Below, one piece after another: positions 32,143 through 44,300 of a DNA stretch of 64,000 nucleotides. The DNA comes from Adiantum capillus-veneris (lineage: Eukaryota; Streptophyta; Polypodiopsida; Polypodiales; Pteridaceae). A program made the position numbers and the translations under genes. The notes under the pieces are model-generated. The model ran no database searches. It worked only from the letters and a program-made list of their open reading frames with translations, and was not told where the DNA came from. The stretch lies in contig CM043963.1 of NCBI GenBank assembly GCA_014529385.2, positions 95,366,412-95,430,411 on the forward strand, given 5' to 3'. The stretch's first letter is position 1. Every line of letters begins with the position of its first letter.

Positions 32143-33584
32143 ATGACCATATACCTGAGACATATGGAAACCATAACAAAGATAAACTTGAGGGACCATA
32201 GCTATAGGGATGTGACGATAACACCGGTTGAGGAGTTTGATTCCGCCATAGTAGCAGGATCAGAACTTCTAGCTTGGTTAGGTAAGCCTAAAGACCTGTG
32301 GATGTGTGGAGCTTCACAATGTGGTAGCTTGAAACGTGAGGAATGTATCCTAGAGTGGGTTATAGAGGATAGGGAATATATCCCAGAACCATTTCCTGAA
32401 GAAGAGTTAGAGCCTTTTGGATGGGAACACATCTTGGCTAATCTGGACGTGTGCGCCGTGGAGGATGCTCCCACAACAAAGTTTTGTGATGAAAATGGCT
32501 ATGATGTCATTCCTTATTTTGCAGTAAGTGTAATCCAGGAAAACGAAGAAAACCAGACATCAACAAGCTCTCGACATAAGGAGCAAACAAAGAAATGTGG
32601 AGAATCAAAAGATGAAGAAGACGACAAGTTCTATGACTCTGTAGAACACTTCAAGCTTCAAGAAGATCAACGACCCGGGAATCAATGTCATCACTACACG
32701 AATAAAGTGCATCAAAAGTGGATTCCAAAGTCTTCGGTGAAGACACAGCCACCACAAGCATCCTCATATATGGCTCCTAATAAGGATGCAAAGACTCAGC
32801 TAGGAGGAATACGACCAGAGCAACGAGCTAACAATGCTCTAATCATTGGGCTAGAAAAGTCCTCCAAGAAACTACCACCCACGAGCAAACAGATAGTAAC
32901 TTTCCACTACCAGCCAAAAAATCAAGGGAAATTACAAGAAGTCAACCTTGTTGAGGATAGTAGCGATAGTGATGAATCTTACGACATCCCTTATCATCAA
33001 CTCAGGCCATCACTATCACCAACCCATGTAGCAACAACCATGACAGGTCAAAAGAACAGGACAACAAGTCAAAGCCAAAAAGCTCGACAATTCTGGATAC
33101 CAAAAAGCCAGATCGGCCAAAAACAGATATGGATCAAGAAGACAAAGATCTCTAATGACAAATCACAAGATCCAACACCAAAACAAAAACAAGAAAAGCA
33201 TGCACGAACGGGTAAGAATATCACAAAGTCGCAAGCTTTCACAACTCAGGTTTGGGCTCCAAAGAAGTTGATTCAAGCACAAAAAAGCTAGGAATTCATT
33301 TGGATTCCAAAACAACCACATTATCAAATTTCAAAGCCTATATCCCGTCCCCAACCAAGCGTACAAGGGCTGAAGCAAAGACCACTGTCGACTCACACAA
33401 CAAAAAGGTGGATCCCAAAGAAGTCTCTCCAAACACAAACGAAGCACGGGCAAGTATGGGTTCCCAAACGAGAGCCAACAACAAAACAACCAATAATCGC
33501 AAAGAAATGGGTCCCAAAGAAGAACAACAAAACTGCTGTTAGTGCATCGCCGCTTGAATTCTTACAATTCTTCCTACTATTATA
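32143..33584 (+). pseudogene. Element 2 C-terminal tail with W[VI]PK repeats
   Basis: Open to TAG at 33289, then open again in the same frame to 33584. Repeats seen: KWIPKSS (about 32719), FWIPKSQ (33093), QIWIKK (33130), VWAPKK (33252), FIWIPKQ (33298), RWIPKKS (33408), VWVPKRE (33459) and KWVPKKN (33510). Spacing is 30-110 residues early and 15-35 late. Sequence between repeats is rich in K, Q, S and T and probably disordered. Element 1 has four such repeats at the same position, so this is a shared domain of unknown role, perhaps nucleic-acid or partner binding. Confidence 0.7.
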
Positions 33585-35280
33585 GTACAATTAGAAGAGA
33601 GCAAGTCGCTTCAATCAAGCAACGATACAGGAGCTTCAAAGACCATTACATTGCTTAGAATAGGAAGCCTCGCCAACAAATGCCAATAAGCAAATTGCTT
33701 ATACCCACATCTTGCACAACATAAATCTTTTCCATGCATTGACTGTGTATGCATAATAGGGCTACATTACAAGGCCTGCATAGGCACAAATTTTAATTGC
33801 CCAAGCACAACACATACCCTTTGCGATACCCTGTCGTAAAGGATGACTCCAAATAGGAAGGGGAGAGGCATTCTGAATGCGGACCTAACATTATGACTAT
33901 TAGAGGGAAATGTTTTGTGAGAGGCATTGAATTTTTGCGTTTTATTGTGATAATTTTTTTGACGAAATTTAGAGTATATGCCCTCATAGTAGTGTTACAG
34001 AGGAGTATGGGGACAAAATCCATATATGAGCCCCTAGGGACATGTGTATAGTGTACATAGCATTTAGATTTCTATTTGAATGATTTTTCTTTTGTTAAGT
34101 TTTTTTAAAGATTTTCTTTGTTGATTATTAAGAAAAAATAAAAAAATCCATAATCCACATGAAGAAAAGACTGACAAGAGGCCTGAGCACTACAAAGAGA
34201 AGAAGGTATAGGGAAACGATGAAACTTCACGAAGTATGTCTCAGCAGCCACTACAACAGCCGAAGAACTTGTCACAAAGTAGTGTCATCATGCAACCGAC
34301 AAGCCATACAAGTCCCAAAATGAGTGAGGTGTTAGTCCCAAAGCTTCAAGTAATATTCTTTTTGGTCTAAGTGTCTTAGCTATTCTAGGTATTTCTCAAG
34401 CTGGAAGAGTTGAGCATATTTACGTTGTGTCGCTCATGCTGGTATAGGTGAGCAAAAGAGTCGAAGTCTAAGTATTTAAGTCTGGTGAAGTGAAGGAGAA
34501 GGTCCAAAAGACACTCACATACTGAGCACAATGAGATACGAGTGGAGAAACTTCTACATCGAAAACCCTTCTTGGAAAGGTGGAAGCTATTGAGACATCT
34601 TTTGATGTCACATGTGCTACATTTATTCCTCGAAAAACCCATCATTTCCTTCTTTCACATTGCATGCTTTTGGTAACAATTTTCTCATATGCATATAGAG
34701 TGTCCATAATTGGCACTTGCATCAGGCACTCTTTCCGTGTTTCACCCAAGCACTCACCTTTCATGAACATGTACTTCACGTTCAACTTCTCAACTCCAAT
34801 AAGAGCGTGTACCAAAGGCATTTTTTTTCCCACCGGGTTTTTTCCCTTTGGTCATCCAGGTTTTAGACCCTCATCTAAAGACACCTATCACCATCCTCTT
34901 GTACATATTCCTTCTACATCAACAATAAGGAAATGCTACTCAAATCAATTGACATATGAATTGGAGCACCAATTTCAGATCATAGCATACTTCTCCTCAA
35001 TGGCGAGTCAAAGAATGGCCTACAATGACAAAGCTGCAGACAAAACTAACAACATGATTGCACAGGAACAAAGAAGGCCCCAATGAAGAAGCACAAACAT
35101 AAAAGTAATTAGAGGATCTCAAAAGATGAATGGTTACGATGATAGACGTCCGCTCTAATGGATCATAGTTCTTGTTGTGGCTCGACAAAGTTACAAGCAG
35201 TGCAACAGATGAAGCCAAAATGACAGCAAAGACCACATTGCCATCGACAATCAGGTCATGTCGGGGACGACATGAATGCA
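33585..35280 (+). other. 3' non-coding region of element 2
   Basis: No polymerase or integrase domain in any frame. One 168-codon frame (34580-35086) has no recognisable domain and I do not call it a gene. Several AT-rich stretches near 34070-34160. Ends at a purine tract, GAAGGGGGGA, at 35281-35290. Confidence 0.55.
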
Positions 35281-35291
35281 GAAGGGGGGAA
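35281..35291 (+). promoter_or_regulatory. Polypurine tract of element 2
   Basis: GAAGGGGGGAA directly before the LTR start TGTTGACCGC. Confidence 0.8.
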
Positions 35292-36246
35292 TGTTGACCG
35301 CTGGGTCAACAACACAACATAACTCAAGTTTCGTACCAAAGTCTTATGTTTTGCGAGTTATGAAATGCTGCGGATTATGGCTATAAACGTCATTTGTAAT
35401 GAGTAGTTATTCTAGTTTCAGAAGCCGGGGTGCAATGGCACTTCCAGATTGTAAATACAAAGCCATTTGACCCTTTCAACCCCATTTTTGGTTAAACCTA
35501 AGGTAGCCTTAGTATATAAGGTACCTAGGTCATTTTGTAAAAAGACTTTTATCATAATGAAAACTTGAGCGCTGCCGTCTACTGTGTGTGAGAGAGAAAG
35601 AGAGTGAGCGTGAGCTTCATCCTCTTGCTACACCCGGCTCGCTCAACACATTGGAGATCCGACTGCACCATTGCTGTAGGCTCGAGGAGAGCTACGCGAC
35701 AACGCCAAGCATTCCACGCGAGATGAAGCGCACACGCCGATGCATCTATGAGCTATTTGTGGCCGTAAGTGTATCAAACGATGTCTGTTTTCTGCGTGCT
35801 AGTAGTCTATAGAATCATGGAGACGTAAGCTACGCATAGGTACCCATAAATTTCAGTTTCGGGCACTTTCAAAATTCTGCTCTGACATCCTACGCGTTTT
35901 CGCAGATGGGTTTAGAGTGATGGTTTTGAGTGTAGAAGCTTAGGTACAGGTGTATCCTAGTGAGGGGATGGTGTTCCTTAAGTTTCGTACGAATCTGGCA
36001 TGATTAGGTGAGTTACCTTCCGTATATGTGTATGTGGCTAGGTGGTGTAGTTGAGAGCAGTGAGGTTCTTGATTGTGGTATAGTTGGCCTTCCTGAGTGT
36101 TGTATATGTAGGATGGTCTTATCCTGACAAGCTAAAGAGATTTCCTCTGTGTGCCTATCGTGTCATCTGTGTCCTCGATTGACATTATGTTGATCTAGGT
36201 AGTGTTTGCATGCACTTCATGGGTGTGTGAGTCGCTCTGTCCAACA
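35292..36246 (+). repeat. 3' LTR of element 2
   Basis: 955 bp from TGTTGACCGCTGGGTCAA to CTCTGTCCAACA. TATA box TATATAAG at 35513-35520. A half copy of the leader palindrome (GACATCCTACGCG) lies near 35885. The matching LTR is on the minus strand at 46997-40812. Related ends and internal words are found in the LTR at 60265-61157. Confidence 0.88.
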
Positions 36247-37135
36247 AATGAATTGGAATTTTTTTTGCTCAGGACATGGAAAGGGGGAACATGATGGGGT
36301 TGGGGCTGTCATTAAAAGGGCTCTAACTCATGAGAAATTGAAGCAAAATAGCGTGCGGTTGACTTGTGCAGTTGAAGTTGTCTCTTTTTTGAGAATGCAT
36401 CTCAGTACTGGAGCAACTACTATGTATGACAAGCAAAAGAGGGAGGTCAGTAGGGTGTTCTGGGAGGTCAAGCTAGGCGATGTTCAACGATCCCATCAAT
36501 GGGACTGCAAACCATTGAAGGGCTCAAGAGCAATGCACTGTGTGAATGGATATTCTGAGAACAACACTTGTGCATTGCGATCAAAACGGTTGTCATGCTT
36601 TTGTTTTCCTTGTACGCTTGGAAATTGGAGAAAGTGTATGAACAGATCACATGTGGAGACGTGGCAATATCACATTTTGGAGCCACTTGCTAATGATTCC
36701 CAGTCATACGGAGACTCAGACGATGAGGAGTTCCATGGTGCCACTTATGCAGGTCATTATGACTCCTTAAGCGACGCTCTCACACCTGGAGACAATTTTG
36801 TTGTCACTTCTGAAGAGAATAATGTGGAGGCTGTTGACTTCTACATTTTGAAGTGTGTAGTAGCTAAGGGCCTAACAACTAACGAGCAAATTGATGCATG
36901 GGGCAGCAAGATAGAGAAGCATACTTATATGGTTACGGGCCATTGGTATAAATCCCTACAAGCAAACTTGTATGAGCTGTGGGATAACAAGCCAGTAGTT
37001 TTCATATATTCCCACTTGATAAGGGCAATAAAGTTCCCTATGGAGCCTGTAGTGCTCGATGGCATAGGAGAAGTGTTCGAACTTTCCAATGAAAACCATG
37101 AGGCAATATACAATAGCATGCCCTTTGAATTGTAA
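36247..37135 (+). pseudogene. DDE-transposase-like protein, C-terminal half (inverted piece)
   Basis: Immediately after the LTR, the frame reads MNWNFFCSGHGKGEHDGVGAVIKRAL, here quoted only in part as FCSGHGKGEHDGVG. This glycine/histidine block is the C-terminal catalytic-region signature of a eukaryotic transposase-like family whose members also carry an SDG.ASQ motif (from memory of the family). A cysteine cluster LSCFCFPCTLGNWRKC follows near residue 145, then an acidic stretch and a globular C-terminus ending MPFEL at TAA 37135. The N-terminal half lies 10.8 kb away on the minus strand and the reading frame agrees across the AATGA target duplication. Confidence 0.75.
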
Positions 37136-37680
37136 ATCAAATCTGATTTTATATCATCTAGTGAAAGATTGAACAAGATGGAATTGGTGTAAACGTACGA
37201 TGGAATTGACATGTTGGTTTTTGAGAATGCTTCACCACTCCCCCATCCCCCCCCAAACATCACCACTAAAAAGTGTTGCAGTTTCAAAAAAACTCAATAA
37301 AAATTTACCACTTTTTAGTGGTACTAAAGTGGTTTAGCCCCACTCAAAAGTGGTTTAGCCCCACTAAAAAGTGGTTTATCCCCACTAAAAAGTGGTTAGA
37401 ATGCTTCACCACTCCCCCCAAACATCACCATTAAATGGTGTTGCAGTTCCATAAAAACTTTTGCAATAACATAATAAAAATTTAACCACGTTTTAGGGGT
37501 TTAGCACCAGGCTAAAACGTGGTTCTGAGACATTCAAAAGTGTAGAGACATGTATAGTGCAGAGACAGTAAAGTGCCAGAACTTCTGTATATTACAAAAA
37601 GTATATTACAACAATTATCCAGAAACGTCTACATATCCACCAAGAATGTACAATATATAACGTTTCTGGCACTTCCGATG
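37136..37680. repeat. AAGTGGT-motif spacer between transposase and phosphatase genes
   Basis: Between two convergent genes. 37255-37500 contains about ten AAGTGGT/ACCACTT motifs, including three near-identical units CCCCACTxAAAAGTGGTTTAG. No coding region. The motif matches the arrays in the introns of both other genes. Confidence 0.7.
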
Positions 37681-37736
37681 TACAATCTCATTCATCTCCA
37701 TTTATAACAAAGTGCTCAAAGACTAGACTCGAAAGT

Positions 37737-38555
37737 TCATCTTTGGGATTGCTGATGGGGTTTGCCTTTGTATACTCTAGGGTATTGGGGGTTAGTGCCC
37801 ATCTGCACAGCCATGGCAACAGTGTGCGGATCAAAGGTGGGTGGACATATACAGTTGTCCCAGACATTGTGCATATTTTTATATCTGGAGTCATCTACCA
37901 GCAATGTCCGAGAGGAGTCGTATTCTGGAAACTTGTTCCAAACATGGTAAAGGGGCTTGAAAGACACAGGTTCACCTGCAAGGTCTCTTGGAGCTCTAGC
38001 AATCTCTTCAAAATACAACCACTTTTCACATTGCCAGTTTGAGAAGAGATCCCTAAAGTAATAAGTCCTTTGTTCCCACATGTATGGCCAACATGTACTG
38101 AGGATATGCTCAATGTCAGCAGCAGTACAAGTGCTCCAAATCATTGCATCTGCTATTTGCCTCAAATCCTAAACAAATTGCTCAACATCTCTACTGTAGT
38201 AGATCCACAACTTCTCGTCCACTCTTTTTAGTTTAACTCTGTCGAAAGCTGGACGTGGAGGGTGTTTAAGTTGTCCAGTCTTTGGATCACGTTTGGTTAC
38301 ATCTCGTTTCACGAATAGTCCATCGAGATCAAGGACGATGAGATTTTTGATCTTGCAGAAATTCGAAACAAGATATCCCCATCCAGGACAGTTTGGTGAA
38401 ATCTCCTCAATTTCGGGGCAAACTGCTGGTTCCCGGTCTTCCTCTACTTTATCTAGTGTTACATCTGCATCCTGCTCTGCATCCTGCTTAGCTGCTATGT
38501 CTTCAACCTTCTCATCTGGTTCTTGAACATCTCCAATCCAGCTAAGTTCTGCCAT
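37737..38555 (-). pseudogene. FCP1/NIF-type HAD phosphatase of the composite element
   Basis: ATG at 38555 (MAELSWIGDV). A 60-residue acidic N-terminus precedes the HAD fold: motif I IVLDLDGLFVKRD (nucleophile D and general acid D present), motif II WIYYSRD, the LFSNWQCEKW segment, motif III KPLYHVWNKFP and motif IV TLLVDDSRYKNMHN. This order and the KP...VW...DDS spacing are those of the NLI-interacting-factor/FCP1 group, which dephosphorylates serine residues such as those of the RNA polymerase II tail. One in-frame TAG at 38169-38171 splits it between motif II and the following helix. It is convergent with the transposase C half. Before the inversion it probably lay downstream of, and in the same direction as, the RING-like gene. 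Its role in a transposon is unknown. Confidence 0.72.
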
Positions 38556-38589
38556 AGACAAGTACCATGCCTTAAAAACCTCAATCAGA

Positions 38590-40790
38590 CTGACATATTT
38601 GGTCCAAAGACTCCCCTTAAGTCCAGCAACACAATGGTATGCTCAGAATTTCATTTGGATTTAAAAATGGCCTTGAGACATCCTACACGTAGGATGTCTT
38701 TTGCTCAAAATGACTTGCAATTTTCACCCCAACTTCTCCTTGATGTGCTGATCACAATGGTGTGCTCATAGGTTGGTTTGGAGTCCTAAATCAAGCTAGA
38801 GACATCCTACGAGTAGGATGTCTAACTGCTCAGATTTTGTCCAAACTTGATCCCAAGATTCTCCTAGTGCTCAGCAACTCAATGGTATGCTCAAAATTGA
38901 ATTTGGATGCCAATAGGTCAAGATTTAGGCTGCAAGAGCTTCTAGTGCACTCCAAGAGTAGTGTCTGACAATTCTTGTCTTTGCTTGGTAAATAGGCCAA
39001 ACAAGGTCCAAATTCACTTTTGAAAAAAGTTCTGGAATCCTTGAGACACTTAGAACCTCCCTTTATGGCCAAAGTAGAATTTTGACCACTTTATGACCCT
39101 GGAGACATCCTACGCGTAGGCTGTCTTTTTGCTCTATTTCAACTCAAACTTGCACTGTAGCTTCCCCTTGATGTGCTAAACTCACAGCTATTTTTACTTT
39201 TTGATTCTGACACCTATAGGTTGGTCAAATGATCAAGAATCTGTTCCAAAAGCCTGATTTTTGTTTTGATGAATTCCCAAGTCAAATCAACTCCAAATTG
39301 GACCAAATTTGCCTAAGAGGCTTATCTAAGGCTATATGACAGCATGGTATGGTCACAGTAGAATTTTGGTCTCAAAATCATACAGGAGACATCCTACGCG
39401 TAGGATGTCTTTTTGCTCAGAATGAACCCAAAACTTGAATCACAGACTCTCCTTAAGGTGCATATCACTGTGGTATGCTCAGAGGTTGATTTGGAGTGCT
39501 AAATCATGGTGCAGATATCCTACGCGTAGGATGTCTAAGTGCTTAGAATTGCCCCAAACTTGAGCCACAGCTTCCCCTTGATGTCAACAACTCAATGCTA
39601 TGCTTAGATTTTAATTTGGATGTCAAATGACCCCAAAACTAGTTGTTCTAGCCTTTTTCAGCCAAAAATACTAAAGTCTGCTTAAAACCCAATTTTCTCA
39701 CCCAAATGAGCTAAAAACTCTCACATGCACTCAAAACATTATGTATAACACGCACATGAAGTCACCCTATGGTTTGGTCTCAAAAATTATGCCTTGGACA
39801 CAATTTGGGTATGATATCTGGCAATTCTCGTCTTTTGGCTTTGATCTGTCAAAATTTGGTCAAATTTTCACTTTCCATGTGAAAATAGGGTAAAACCTAC
39901 CTTCTGAACACACTAGTCAACTCATAATTTCAAAATTTCCACCAGATCACCCTGTAGATATCCTACGCGTAGGATGTCTACTGCTTATCTTTTGAGACTG
40001 AAGTGTCCCTGATGCTTCCTTATTCTCTTAGCAAGTGCAAGTATGCTTCACAATTGCAAAAACATACAAAAATCACTCAATTAAGCCTTTGCTGAAATTT
40101 TACATTTTTTGACTCCGCCTTTTGGCTTTTGGTCAACAAAAATAGGGAAAAACACTCAAGTCAATATGTTACTAGGGTAAAACCTACCCTTTGAACCCAC
40201 TGGTGCAGTCAGAATTTTCAAATTTGGTCTCCATAACCCCCTTGAGACATCCTACGCGTAGGATGTCTAAGTTTACAGAATTGCAGGTTTTCTTCACAGA
40301 ACCCTAGCAAATGCTCTTTTATATGCACAGCATCAGTCAGTCATACAAAAATATCCACAAAAGCTTGTTTAATGAATTTTTACCCTCAAAAGCACACTTT
40401 TTCGTGATTTCAAATGCAATCAAGAACTTTAGCAAATAATTCAGTGCTGAATAGCTCTAGATCAGAATCGGATCACTTACCTAAAGCTACTCCTACAAAT
40501 CATATGGGGTTTTGCATCTATGAGTAGAAAAAGGCTTCACTGCCACACACGGACTAGTAAACACTTTTATCACCTCACAAATCACTCGACCACCAACAAT
40601 TGCTCTAATCCACAGATCCTAACTAAACCTATCTAGTCGCAAACCCTCGCCAAGACACACGCTTCCTGGCTATCCACTTGATCGCGGAATATCCTCTTCC
40701 GGATCCACTTAAGAAAAACGCTTTCTTTAGCCGAAACTAAATCAAGAAACCATCACACGGGTGTTAGTAGGAAACCTACTTAGGTCCTTG
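38590..40790 (-). repeat. Element 2 leader with seven 24-nt palindromes
   Basis: Non-coding leader downstream of the 5' LTR (minus strand). Palindrome AGACATCCTACG plus its reverse complement occurs at 38676, 38800, 39103, 39387, 39513, 39956 and 40245 (24 nt each). Those at 39387 and 40245 are perfect; the others differ by one or two bases. They sit in diverged repeat units containing CTCCCCTTGATGT and TGGTATGCTCAGA. The leader breaks off near 38590 at the inversion point. Confidence 0.85.
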
Positions 40791-40810
40791 TGTCCCCGGC
40801 AGCGGCGCCA
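40791..40810 (-). promoter_or_regulatory. Primer-binding site of element 2
   Basis: On the minus strand TGGCGCCGCTGCCGGGGACA begins one base after the LTR end. It shows that the LTR at 40812-46997 is the 5' LTR, read leftward. Confidence 0.88.
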
Positions 40811-41029
40811 ATGTTGGACGGAGCGACTCACACACCCATGAAGTGCATGCAAACACTACCTAGATCAACATAATGTCAATTGAGGACACAGATGACACGA
40901 TAGGCACACGGAGGAAATCTCTTTAGCTTGTCAGGTTGAGACCATCCTACACATACAACACTCAGGAAGGCCAACTATACCACAATCAAGAACCTCATTG
41001 CTCTCAACTACACCACCTAGCCACATACA

Positions 41030-41351
41030 TGTAAAGAATGAGGATGCAAGAGAGCTACACAAGACAAACACAAAGCACACAGAGATGGAAAGCTTCTTCT
41101 TCTTCTTCACAGAAAAGAGAGTACAAAATGACTAAGTGCTAAAGCTGAAAAGCAGCACATATGTACATGCGGTCACTGAGTGTGAACTCGCTAGAAGCGT
41201 ACTAGGCTGGCACTATAAGTGTAGTCCAGCTGTAGAATCACTGGCAGAGATCCTCCGTGTCGGTCACCTAACGCGCCAGTGAGTAAATGCCGTAAGCGGC
41301 CAAGACCCGTAGTGGATGCCAGCTCAAGGTGTAGAGCTCGACATCTCAACA
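41030..41351 (-). repeat. 3' LTR of Copia D
   Basis: Plus-strand boundaries TGTAAAGAATGAGG and CATCTCAACA. Contains the direct ATACA duplication outside its left end. Confidence 0.93.
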
Positions 41352-44300
41352 CTCCCCCTCGAGCTCTGCATGTCGTAGAGTCCAAGCATAGTCCGGAAAC
41401 GTCGAAGCTTCTCAGCTCCGAGGGCCTTGGTAAAGATATCCACTATCTGCTCCTCTGTGCTGACGTAGACCAAGTCGATGTCGCCCGCCAACACTCGCTC
41501 TCGAACGTAGTGGTAATGGACCTCTATGTGTTTGGTCCTGGCATGGAACACTGGGTTCCTAGCCAATTGCATGCTGCTGAGGTTGTCACAATGGATGAAA
41601 ATCTGTTGGTCCACCTGCACTCCCAACTCCTCAAGTAATGTGCGTAGCCAAGCTACCTCGCACGCCGCAACTGTTGCACCTCTGTACTCGGCCTCTGTGC
41701 TCGATAAAGCAACCGTAGGCTGCTTTTTGCTGCTCCAAGTAACAGCAGCACTCCCAAAAGAGAACATGAAGCCACTCGTAGATCTCCTATCAACAATGCT
41801 ACCTGCCCAATCTGCATCTGTATACCTATACAATGCTAATGGTGCATCTGCTGCATAGAACAATGCGTAGTCAAGAGTACCTTGCACATACCTAAGTGTG
41901 TGTCGTACTCCATCCAAATGTGGCTTCCTCGAAAGTTGCATGAACTGACTCTCCAAGCCTACTGTGTAGCTCAAGTCTGGCCTCGTGATAGTCAAGTAGA
42001 TTAGACTACCCACAATCTTCCTGTACATGTTGACATCCTCAACAACATCACCCTTCTCTGCACTCAGCTTTGCATTCACATCCAAGGGAATAGAAATTGG
42101 CTTACAATCAGCCATACCATACTTTGACAACATGTCCAAAGCATACTGTCTCTGTGATAGCCATACACCCTCTGGAGTCCTGATCACCTCAATGCCAAGA
42201 AAGTAGCGCAACTCGCCTAAATCTTTCATTTCAAACTCCTGTTTGAGAAGACCCTTCACATGGTCAATCTCCATAGCATTGTCACCAACAATAATAAGGT
42301 CATCTACATATATGGTAATGACCACAATCCCCACATCACTCTCACGTACATAGAGTGAATGATCAGCATGAGCTCTCCTAAAACCAATACTGACAAGATA
42401 CTTGGCAATCCTGTCATACCATGCTCTAGAGCCCTGCTTCAAACCATACAAAGCTTTGAGAAGTCTGCATACATAATCTGGGTAACCTGGATCGACATAA
42501 CCAGGTGGCTGATCCATATACACTTCCTCTTGCAACTCACCATTCAAGAAGGCATTCTTTACATCCATTTGATGCATAATCCATCCTCTAGATGCAGCCA
42601 ATGCTATGACAGCTCTCACTGTCGTCATCTTTGCCACTGGAGCAAAGGTCTCCTCATAGTCTATGCCATACGTCTGTGCATAACCCTTTGCGACCAGCCT
42701 TGCCTTGTGACGCTCAATGTTACCATCAGCCTTATGCTTGGTTTTATACACCCATTTACAGCCAATAGCTTTCTTGCCACTTGGCAATGGCACCAACTCC
42801 CATGTGTCATTTGCTTCCAATGCAGCCATCTCTTCATTCATTGCATCATCCCAATGCACATTTCCAACTGCATCCTCAAAACATGTGGGCTCCACATCCT
42901 GTATCACCTTAGCCATGTAGGCTTGGTGATGCGCTAGATACCCATCATAAGTCAATTTCTGAACTGGATTTCTGACTCTATTAGATCTGCGCGGTCCTGG
43001 GTCACTCCTTTGCCCTCTAGCATCTTCTTGTACTTTCCTTACACCAGGTGTCCTGACAGCCGGAATTCCAAATTCCTCATTAAGACTTTGTTCAGAACCA
43101 TCTGAATCCATGTCTACATGTGAAAAACCTGATGATGCATCAACCATAAAGGGAGGTTCATCAACCTTTTCCTTTCCTTTTCGTGATACATTCCCTGTAC
43201 CTGTTGGTGGAGTAACCTGCGTACGTAGTCTACCATTCCATGGTTTCTCAACAGAGCCACGAGAAGAGGAATCTTGTGGTCCACTCAAAACCTGTGACTG
43301 TGGCCTCACATTTTGTACAACCACATCATCTTTTACATCAGCCCCAATAGTGCCATGTGCATTACTGTACCAGCTGCTCATCTCATCAAAGACTACATCT
43401 CTGCTCACTCGTAATTCTCGTGTAGTAGGATTGTAGCATCTGTACCCCTTTTGTTCAAGGGAATATCCCACAAGAATACATTTCTCTGCTTTAGGATCCA
43501 ATTTCCTACGCAACTCATCTGGTACATGCACGTAAGCTATGCAGCCAAACACTTTCAAGTGTGCCAAATCAGGCTTTGTACCTGTAAACTTTTCCTCAGG
43601 TGTTACATCATGCACCGCAGCTGTAGGTGTCCTGTTCATAATGTACACAGCTGTATTTACGGCTTCAGCCCAGAAATGATGAGGCATGTTCTTCTCATTC
43701 ATCAATGCACGTGCAACCTCTGCAATGTGCCTGTTTTTCCTTTCTGCGACCCCATTCTGTTGTGGAGTATATCTGCATGTAAACTGCCTGTGTATACCAT
43801 GCATTCGCAGAAAATCTGAAAAATCATTGGAGAAGTACTCTCCCCCTCCATCTGACCTCAATGTCTTGATTTGCATATCTGTCTCCTTCTCAATCATGAC
43901 TTTGAAGTCTTAAAAGTGACCAAACACTTCACTTTTGTTACGCATGAAGTAGACCCATACTTTCCTTGTATGGTCATCAATGAAAGAGACATAATACCTG
44001 CAACCATGTATACTTGCAGTATCGGTTGGACCCCAAACATCTGTGTGCACCACCTCAAGTGGCCTTTTACATACATTGCGCTCATGTGGAAATGAGCCCT
44101 TTGACTGTTTTCCAAACTGGCATGCTGCACACACTTTATGCATACCATCCACCTTGAATTTGGGCAAACCTTTTACAATCTGTTTTGATTGCATGCTGCG
44201 CAATCTCTGCTCATTGACATGGCCAATGCGTTTGTGCCAAATGTCAACATCAGCCACAACACCTGTGCCTTGTGCAAATAATGCAGCTTTTACCTCAGGC

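Larger units (their letters stand above)
28116..36246 (+). mobile_element. Element 2 (inverted portion): leader remnant, gag-protease and 3' LTR
   Basis: This is the 3' part of an LTR retrotransposon whose 5' LTR and leader are at 46997-38600 on the opposite strand. The two LTRs are 955 and 956 bp (after removing Copia D) and nearly identical, and AATGA lies outside both: 36247-36251 here and as TCATT at 46998-47002. A single insertion followed by an inversion explains this. The coding region resembles element 1 (gag, zinc knuckles, protease, WxPK tail, no polymerase) but has stops. Total length before inversion was about 11.3 kb. Confidence 0.85.

Noticed and set aside
34580-35086. 168-codon plus-strand frame in the element 2 3' region
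   Set aside because: No domain or homology recognised; composition fits chance opening in non-coding retrotransposon sequence.
42359-42937. 192-codon plus-strand frame inside Copia D
   Set aside because: Antisense shadow of the reverse transcriptase coding sequence.
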